18,856 bases of DNA from Candidatus Brocadiaceae bacterium. GTDB taxonomy: Bacteria > Planctomycetota > MHYJ01 > JACQXL01 > CAKKQI01. Every line of letters begins with the position of its first letter. The first letter of the stretch is position 1. Positions 13,602-18,856 of this stretch are shown piece after piece. The position numbers were made by a program, and so were the translations under genes. The stretch is from positions 1-18,856 of the forward strand of contig CAKKQI010000379.1 of assembly GCA_919901895.1 (NCBI GenBank), read 5' to 3'. A model generated the notes under the pieces. The model was not told the DNA's origin. It did not search any database and saw only the letters and a list, made by a program, of their open reading frames with translations.

Positions 13602-13699
13602 TACGAATGTTTTATTATCAACTAAATAAAAATATTTTGTGTTAATCTGTATAATCACTGTCCCAATGTCCATCGGGGTGTGGTTAAAGGAGCGCAACT

Positions 13700-15040
13700 A
13701 TGGCTTTAACCGGATTGGATATTTATAAACTGTTACCCAAGACCAACTGCGGCGAATGCGGCACGCCGACCTGCTTGGCTTTTGCGATGGCCCTGGCCGG
13801 TAAAAAAACTTCATTAGATAAATGCCCTCATGTCTCGGCTCAAGCTAAAACCGCCCTGGAAAGCGCCTCGGCCCCGCCCATCCAACTGGTTACCATCGGA
13901 ACCGGACCCAATAAGTTGGAAATCGGCAATGAGACCGTAATGTTCAGACATGAACAAACTTTCTATCACCCTTGCGGCATTGCCATTGAAATACCCGATA
14001 ATCTGCCGGCTGATGAAATCAAAAAACGCACTCAGACAATCAATAACCTCATCTTTGACCGGGTCGGCAAAAAAATTCATGTGGAACTGATTGCTCTCAG
14101 AGACGTCAGCCATAATCCTGATACCTTTGCCAATGCCGTCAAAACAATCACCGCTTCTTCCCAACTGGCTTTGGTCCTGGTAAGTTTTAATCCGGGTATT
14201 ATAGAAGCCGGTCTAAAAATCTGCGCTTCCGCAAAACCGCTTATTTATGCGGCCAATCAGGAAAATTACCAGGCCATGGCTGAACTGGCTAAAAAATATG
14301 ATTGCCCACTCGGCGCGGCCGGAAAAAATCTGGATGATTTAAGCGACCTGACCGTTAAGATCACCGCCCTGGGCGTAAAAAATCTGGTTATTGACCCGGG
14401 TTCAGCAGACTTATACCGCCGGCTTAACGATATTACCCAGATTCGTAAACTTGCTTTAAAAAAGACCTTCCGGCCGTTCGGATTTCCGATAATTACTTTT
14501 ACGCCGGAAAATATTTCACCCGAAGAAGAACCGATGTATGCCACGGTTTTTATTGCCAAATATACCGGTATCGTCGTGGTCAAAGGCCGCGCACCATGGC
14601 AGATACTGCCGTTAATCACGCTCCGGTTAAATATTTATACCGACCCGCAGAAGCCGATCCAGATTGAATCTAAAATTTATGAAATCGGTGCGGTCACGGC
14701 CTCATCGCCGGTTCTAGTTACCACCAACTTCTCACTGACCTACTTTACGGTGGAACCGGAAATTGAAGGCAGCAAAGTACCCAGTTATATACTCGTGGTT
14801 AATACTGAAGGAATGTCGGTTTTAACGGCCTATGCAGCGGATAAATTAAACGAAAAGGTAATCACTAAAGCGTTAAATGATTATAATGTTAAAAGTAAAG
14901 TAACTCATAAAAAGGTAATTATTCCGGGCTATATCTCGGCCATGAGCGGAAAATTGGAAGCAGAATCCGGTTGGGAAGTGATGGTTGGCCCGCGCGAGGC
15001 ATCCGGAATTCCGACTTATCTTAAAAATGTCTGGAAATGA
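13700..15040 (+). CDS. acsC: corrinoid iron-sulfur protein large subunit (acetyl-CoA synthase/decarbonylase gamma subunit)
   Basis: 446 residues, normal full length. Part of the methyl branch of the Wood-Ljungdahl pathway: CFeSP carries a methyl group on cobalamin from methyltetrahydrofolate to acetyl-CoA synthase. The N-terminal 4Fe-4S site is C17-x2-C20-x4-C25-x16-C42 (TNCGECGTPTCLAFAMAL and DKCPH). A TIM-barrel middle domain (KKIHVELIALRDVSHNPDTF, LSDLTVKITALGVKNLVIDPG) and a C-terminal cobalamin-binding region (PSYILVVNTEGMSVLTAYAADKL) follow. The Shine-Dalgarno AAAGGAG, about eight bases before ATG, and the promoter at 13573 are strong. The usual partners acsD, acsB and acsE are not in this window, so the gene is either separated from them or a stand-alone copy. 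Confidence 0.95.
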   Translation: MALTGLDIYKLLPKTNCGECGTPTCLAFAMALAGKKTSLDKCPHVSAQAKTALESASAPPIQLVTIGTGPNKLEIGNETVMFRHEQTFYHPCGIAIEIPDNLPADEIKKRTQTINNLIFDRVGKKIHVELIALRDVSHNPDTFANAVKTITASSQLALVLVSFNPGIIEAGLKICASAKPLIYAANQENYQAMAELAKKYDCPLGAAGKNLDDLSDLTVKITALGVKNLVIDPGSADLYRRLNDITQIRKLALKKTFRPFGFPIITFTPENISPEEEPMYATVFIAKYTGIVVVKGRAPWQILPLITLRLNIYTDPQKPIQIESKIYEIGAVTASSPVLVTTNFSLTYFTVEPEIEGSKVPSYILVVNTEGMSVLTAYAADKLNEKVITKALNDYNVKSKVTHKKVIIPGYISAMSGKLEAESGWEVMVGPREASGIPTYLKNVWK

Positions 15041-15056
15041 AGCGCTATCAACTTTT

Positions 15057-15824
15057 ATGCAACCGCAAGCCATCATCGCTGATATCCATGCTAATTTTGA
15101 AGCATTTTTAGCCGTTCTGGACGATCTTAAGCAAAAAAGCATTACGGAAATTATTTCTTTAGGCGACCTGGTTGGCTACGGCCCCAATCCGATTGAATGC
15201 ATCATCCTTTCCCTGGAACATAATGTCATTAATCTTTACGGCAACCATGAACTCGCCCTGTTTAAAGATAAAACTAATTTCAACCCGGCCGCCCAGCGGG
15301 CGATTGACTGGACCAAACAGGTCATTAAAAATAACCAGCGCCACCCGCGCATTAAATCCTTCTTTGATAACCTTCAGTATGAATACAAAAAAAATAATAT
15401 TATCTATACCCACGGTTCGCCGAAAGGTATTATTGATGAATACGTCATTAAAAAAGAAGACTTTTTTAAACTAACGCCTGAAGTTAAAAAAAACCTGAAA
15501 GATAATTTTGAACTGGTGGAAGAAATCGGATTTATCGGACATACCCATATTCCCTATATTTGCACCTCTGATTTTTACCTGGTCCATCCCGAATGGCAGG
15601 AATACCAACCTTATCCCCTGTTGCCGGGCACGAAAACCATTATCAACCCCGGTTCGGTCGGCCAGCCGCGTGATAATGACCCGCGGGCCTGCTATGCGGT
15701 TTTTGACGGCCAAACGGTTACGCATCACCGGGTCAAATACGACCTGGAAACAACCATAAAAAAAATGCAGGAGAACCTTGTTCTGGACAAAGCACTCTGG
15801 ATGCGGTTAAGAAAAGGAATCTAA
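15057..15824 (+). CDS. calcineurin-like metallophosphoesterase (YfcE/DevT-like family)
   Basis: 255 residues from ATG 15057. All metallophosphatase blocks are present: IIADIHAN (D-x-H), ISLGDLVGYGPNP (GD), LYGNHE, YTHGSP and IGHTHIPY (GHxH), plus INPGSVGQPRDNDPRACY near the end. This binds a two-metal centre and hydrolyses phosphate esters; substrate unknown, and it is cytosolic as no signal is seen. I prefer 15057 because relatives begin a few residues before the AIIADIH strand. ATG 15027 is possible and would overlap the acsC end by 14 bases. It follows acsC without a promoter, so it is probably cotranscribed. Confidence 0.9.
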   Translation: MQPQAIIADIHANFEAFLAVLDDLKQKSITEIISLGDLVGYGPNPIECIILSLEHNVINLYGNHELALFKDKTNFNPAAQRAIDWTKQVIKNNQRHPRIKSFFDNLQYEYKKNNIIYTHGSPKGIIDEYVIKKEDFFKLTPEVKKNLKDNFELVEEIGFIGHTHIPYICTSDFYLVHPEWQEYQPYPLLPGTKTIINPGSVGQPRDNDPRACYAVFDGQTVTHHRVKYDLETTIKKMQENLVLDKALWMRLRKGI

Positions 15825-15825
15825 A

Positions 15826-15948
15826 ATGAAATCTGGTTCAACAACAATATCAGTTCTTTCTTTAAAAGATTTGATTGCTCTTAAAAAATCTACGGGACGT
15901 CCACAGGATATTTCTGATATCCATTATCTACAAATAATTATTTGTTAA
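15826..15948 (+). pseudogene. remnant C-terminus of a nucleotidyltransferase (MNT/AbiEii-like)
   Basis: An open frame of 40 codons begins one base after the phosphoesterase stop. Its VLSLKDLIALKKSTGRPQDISDIHYL closely matches the conserved C-terminal signature of small nucleotidyltransferase-like proteins (LS-x-DLIALK-x-x-GRPKD-x-DI-x-x-L). The N-terminal catalytic GS-x10-DxD part is absent, so this looks like a decayed leftover or a very short protein read through from the phosphoesterase. Its end overlaps the convergent mnmA stop by 11 bases. Confidence 0.5.
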
Positions 15949-17029
15949 TCCATCCGCCTCCCAGGACCACATCTCCCTGATAAAAAACCGCGGCCTGACC
16001 CGGTGTAATAGCTAGTTCCGGCCTTTCAAACTCCACTTTTACCACACCCGACTGAGTGTTAACCGTTCTTACCGTCGCCCGAACCGGCCGGTGAGCATAA
16101 CGAATTTTAACTTCGGCCATTAAAGATTCTCCTGGCTTAATACCTTCAATACTTACCCAGTTTATTTCTTCAACCGTCATTGTCCAGCGCGCCAGTTCTT
16201 TTTTTGGGCCAACAATAATAGTATTAGTATCCGGTAAAACTTGCGTCACATAAACCGGTTCGCCTAACGCAATTTTTAAACCGTGTCTCTGCCCGATGGT
16301 AAATAGCTGGTAACCGGGATGACGCCCAAGTAATTTACCACCGGCATCCCTGATTTCACCTTCATTAATACGACCCGGCAGCCGGGTCCGGATAATATTT
16401 CCATAATTATTATCCGGCACAAAACAGATTTCCTGGCTATCCGGTTTATCCTGCACCGGCAGATCTATTTTTTTAGCCAGCGCCCTGACCTGAGATTTGG
16501 TATAATCACCCAGCGGCAAAACTGTCCGGCTTAATTGCTCCTGCGTTAAGGAAAAAAGCACATAAGACTGGTCCTTGGCTTCATCTTTCCCTTTTCTAAT
16601 AATATAACGGTTACAGTGAGAATTATATTCTATTCTGGCATAATGGCCGGTGGCGATATAACCCGCTCCCATATTTTGCGCGTAAGAAAGCAACCGTCCG
16701 AATTTGAGGTCCTGGTTACACCGGATGCAGGGGTTCGGCGTCCGGCCCGCATCGTATTCCCGGCAGAAATAATCAATTAATTTTTCAAACTCGGCTTTAA
16801 AATCAATGACCAAGAAGTCTAGGCCTAGTTTTTGCGCGACCTGCCTGGCATCGTTGGCATCAAAAGTACTGCAACAGGCCCGTTTGCGAGGCGCCAACTT
16901 CTCTAAACAGGTCCCCAGACTCATAAAAAGACCGGTTACCTCATAACCCTGCTCTTTCAAAAGAGCGGCCGTCACGCTGGAATCCACTCCACCGCTCATC
17001 GCCACGACAATTTTTTTACCGGTGATCAT
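15938..17029 (-). CDS. mnmA: tRNA-specific 2-thiouridylase
   Basis: 363 residues from ATG 17029. It thiolates U34 of tRNA-Lys, -Glu and -Gln using sulfur passed from a cysteine desulfurase. Motifs: the PP-loop VVAMSGGVDSSV (7-18), TPNPCIRCN with catalytic C101, IATGHYAR, KDQSYVLFSL, KPDSQEICFVPD with the second catalytic C202, and GYQLFTIGQRHGL. C52 and C53 (RACCS) match the conserved CCS motif near the N-terminus. An in-frame ATG at 17137 would add 36 residues unlike MnmA that run across a palindrome and a candidate promoter, so I reject it. Convergent with the nucleotidyltransferase remnant. Confidence 0.95.
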   Translation of the reverse strand: MITGKKIVVAMSGGVDSSVTAALLKEQGYEVTGLFMSLGTCLEKLAPRKRACCSTFDANDARQVAQKLGLDFLVIDFKAEFEKLIDYFCREYDAGRTPNPCIRCNQDLKFGRLLSYAQNMGAGYIATGHYARIEYNSHCNRYIIRKGKDEAKDQSYVLFSLTQEQLSRTVLPLGDYTKSQVRALAKKIDLPVQDKPDSQEICFVPDNNYGNIIRTRLPGRINEGEIRDAGGKLLGRHPGYQLFTIGQRHGLKIALGEPVYVTQVLPDTNTIIVGPKKELARWTMTVEEINWVSIEGIKPGESLMAEVKIRYAHRPVRATVRTVNTQSGVVKVEFERPELAITPGQAAVFYQGDVVLGGGWINK

Positions 17030-17039
17030 ATATTTTATC

Positions 17040-17067
17040 AATGTATCATAATTTCTCTTGAGGTCAA
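17040..17067 (-). promoter_or_regulatory. candidate promoter of mnmA
   Basis: On the reverse strand TTGACC (17062-17067), 16 bases, TACATT (17040-17045), ten bases before ATG 17029. Moderate match; it again leaves almost no leader and supports the shorter MnmA start. Confidence 0.4.
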
Positions 17068-17094
17068 TAGATTTAAAGTGCTCTGATAACATTG

Positions 17095-17117
17095 AAGCAC
17101 GAATAGAATTCGTACTT
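17095..17117. repeat. inverted repeat in the mnmA-ABC exporter spacer
   Basis: AAGCACGAAT-AGA-ATTCGTACTT pairs at nine of ten positions. One arm holds the ATTCGTG word, on the reverse strand, seen before kdsB. The 192-base divergent spacer 17030-17221 otherwise contains the promoters of both genes. Confidence 0.5.
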
Positions 17118-17147
17118 ACAATTCCATTTATTTGCACTCAAATATTC

Positions 17148-17175
17148 TTGTAAAGAATCAGAAAAATACTATAAT
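17148..17175 (+). promoter_or_regulatory. sigma70-type promoter of the ABC exporter
   Basis: TTGTAA (17148-17153), 16 bases, TATAAT (17170-17175). The transcript should begin near 17182, leaving a leader of about 40 bases with AAAGGA. Confidence 0.6.
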
Positions 17176-17221
17176 AATCCAAATTACTTTTGGTAATTTT
17201 GATATAAAGGAATTTATCTTT

Positions 17222-18856
17222 GTGGAATCATCCTCAAAGCCAACGATAAATCTCAAACGGCATTTTTTTGAACTGCTAAAACCATACTGGCGCTCGTTGC
17301 TGATTGTCGGCCTGTGCGCCGTTTTAGGTGAAGTAATCCAGATTGCCACGCCTCTTATTATCCGCTCCGGAATTGTGGCCATTGAAGGACAAAAAACAAA
17401 ACTCCTTTTAACACTCGCCGTGGTACTTTTAGTTTTAAGCGTCTTAGGTGTTTTATTCCGGTTTGGCGTCACCTCGGCCGGACATATCGCCGGTTATGGA
17501 GCCGTCGTTACCATCCGGTCGCGGCTTTACAGCCATCTGCAACGATTATCACTTCAGTTTTACCAGAAAAAAAAGATCGGAGACCTGATTAGCCGGACCA
17601 TCAGCGATACGATGACGTTTGAACAACTAATCGCCCACGGCTCTCCGCAATTAATCCGTTGTAGTATTCTTATCGCAGGTTCCACCGTCGTATTATTTTT
17701 ACTTAACTGGAAACTGGCAGCCATCAGTTTGCTTCCCATCCCGGTAATGATACTAATCCTGATGGTTTTTTCCAAACTTATTATGAAGCAATATGAGGCT
17801 CTCGGCGAAAAATTAGGTCATATCTCGGCGATGATTCAGGAAAATTTATTAGGAATGCCGGTGATTCAGGCCTTTGCCCGGGAAGACCATGAACTGCAGA
17901 AATTTAACCAGAAAAATATCGGATTCCTAAATACAGCCAAGAAAGCGATGCGGATTATCGGAATCTGGTTACCGTTAACCGGATTTCTCGCTTCCGCAGC
18001 AACAATTTTAACCCTCTGGTTTGGCGGCAATCAGATTATCCACGGACAAATGGCAATACAAGACCTAGTGGCTTTTCTGCTATACATTGGTTTTCTTTAC
18101 GGCCCTTTGATGGAATTTGCCGGCGTGCTTGATATGATCCAAAACGCCCGAGCGAGTGCCAAGCGGGTATTCGCGATTTTAGAAGAATCGCCGATTATTA
18201 CTTCCTCCACCGGCGCCGTTATTCCTGAAAAATTTGAACCGCGGATTGAATTTAACAACGTAACTTTTGCTTACGGAACGGAAAACCCGGTCATAAAAAA
18301 TATTTCTTTTATGATTAACCCGGGAGAAACACTGGCGCTGGTCGGTTCCAGCGGCGCCGGAAAAAGCACCATTGCCAGTTTAATTGCCCGTTTTTATGAT
18401 GTCCAATCCGGACAGATCCTTATCGGAAAACACGATATCAAGGAACTTGACCTTAAATTTTTAAGGGAATCGATCGCCCTGATTCTCCAGGATGTTTTTC
18501 TATTTAACGGAACGGTGCAGGAAAATATTTCTTACGGCAAACTTAATGCTCCGATGAACGAAATAATTAAAGCCGCCCAGGCGGCCGGGGCGGATGAATT
18601 TATCCGGCAGTTGCCGTATGGTTATAACACGGTTGTAGGCGAACGCGGGACGCGGCTTTCCGGCGGAGAAAAACAGCGTCTTTCCATCGCCCGCGCCTTC
18701 CTGAAAGACGCTCCCATCCTCATTATGGACGAACCGACCTCGGCCGTGGACAGCGAAACAGAACAGACTATCCAGAAAACGCTGGAATGGTTGATGAAAA
18801 ACCGGACGACCCTGGTCATCGCCCACCGGCTTTCCACCATCCGCAATGCCGATAAA
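17222..18856 (+). CDS. MsbA-like ABC exporter (lipid A or multidrug), 3' end outside window
   Basis: 545 codons to the window edge, open throughout. GTG 17222 is the likely start, with AAAGGA about ten bases upstream. Residues 1-340 form the six-helix exporter domain (first helix LLIVGLCAVLGEVIQIATPL). The nucleotide-binding domain has Walker A GSSGAGKS at 375-382, the Q-loop ILQD, signature LSGGEKQR at 479-486, Walker B ILIMDEPTSAVD and the H-loop AHRLSTI. Only about 30-40 residues are missing. It is a half-transporter that works as a homodimer in the inner membrane. With Kdo, heptose and LPS-kinase genes in the same window, flipping of lipid A-core (MsbA) is a reasonable guess, but drug exporters look alike. 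Divergent from mnmA. Confidence 0.88.
   Translation, partial: MESSSKPTINLKRHFFELLKPYWRSLLIVGLCAVLGEVIQIATPLIIRSGIVAIEGQKTKLLLTLAVVLLVLSVLGVLFRFGVTSAGHIAGYGAVVTIRSRLYSHLQRLSLQFYQKKKIGDLISRTISDTMTFEQLIAHGSPQLIRCSILIAGSTVVLFLLNWKLAAISLLPIPVMILILMVFSKLIMKQYEALGEKLGHISAMIQENLLGMPVIQAFAREDHELQKFNQKNIGFLNTAKKAMRIIGIWLPLTGFLASAATILTLWFGGNQIIHGQMAIQDLVAFLLYIGFLYGPLMEFAGVLDMIQNARASAKRVFAILEESPIITSSTGAVIPEKFEPRIEFNNVTFAYGTENPVIKNISFMINPGETLALVGSSGAGKSTIASLIARFYDVQSGQILIGKHDIKELDLKFLRESIALILQDVFLFNGTVQENISYGKLNAPMNEIIKAAQAAGADEFIRQLPYGYNTVVGERGTRLSGGEKQRLSIARAFLKDAPILIMDEPTSAVDSETEQTIQKTLEWLMKNRTTLVIAHRLSTIRNADK

Noticed and set aside
14985..15056. Longer starts of the phosphoesterase inside acsC
   Set aside because: The extra residues are out-of-frame acsC sequence or lack family similarity; ATG 15057 matches the family start.
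17030..17137. 36-residue N-terminal extension of MnmA
   Set aside because: The extension is unlike MnmA, crosses a palindrome and a candidate promoter, and the PP-loop normally lies near the N-terminus.

Overview
The window is a stretch of ordinary chromosome from a diderm, probably anaerobic bacterium of moderate-to-low GC. Diderm: an LPS-core kinase of the WaaP/KdkA type, a GT9 heptosyltransferase, CMP-Kdo synthetase and an MsbA-like ABC exporter. Anaerobic: the large subunit of the corrinoid iron-sulfur protein (AcsC) of the Wood-Ljungdahl pathway. Together with many small palindromic intergenic elements and cohesin/dockerin modules, this fits an uncultured lineage such as Omnitrophota or a Wood-Ljungdahl-bearing planctomycete. 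The phylum is inference; nothing here fixes it.

Layout. 1-4132: envelope block, with a leftward LPS kinase divergent from rightward heptosyltransferase, secreted transglutaminase-like/TPR protein and kdsB. 4198-5814: pyrG, whose last codons and stop lie in the terminal inverted repeat of a 178-bp MITE-like element (5804-5981). 6042-6905: leftward CPBP membrane protease. 7021-7463: nested palindromic repeats around a tRNA-Leu. 7499-9263: ECF sigma factor, zinc-binding anti-sigma factor with a periplasmic dockerin, and a cohesin-like lipoprotein, followed by an ECF-type promoter (9301-9328) and a vWA/YfbK-like protein (9438-11060). 11047-12198: leftward MetE-core-like methyltransferase carrying an in-frame GC-rich palindromic insert. 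Then a leftward CAU tRNA, a Nudix ADP-ribose pyrophosphatase overlapping a four-repeat zinc-ribbon protein, acsC, a metallophosphoesterase, a remnant of a nucleotidyltransferase, leftward mnmA and a rightward MsbA-like ABC exporter cut by the window end.

Most striking is the sigma/anti-sigma/cohesin cluster. The anti-sigma factor ends in a complete two-loop dockerin placed outside the inner membrane, and the next gene encodes a predicted lipoprotein with a cohesin-like domain. This suggests an envelope sensor in which cohesin-dockerin binding sets sigma activity, with the vWA gene as a likely target. Second in interest are the mobile or palindromic elements that entered coding sequence: the MITE that ends pyrG, and the Rickettsia-RPE-like insert in the MetE-like gene.

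Several genes have a sigma70-like promoter whose -10 box lies only about 6-10 bases before the start codon and no Shine-Dalgarno sequence, suggesting leaderless mRNAs. Others (CPBP protease, vWA, acsC) have clear Shine-Dalgarno sequences.
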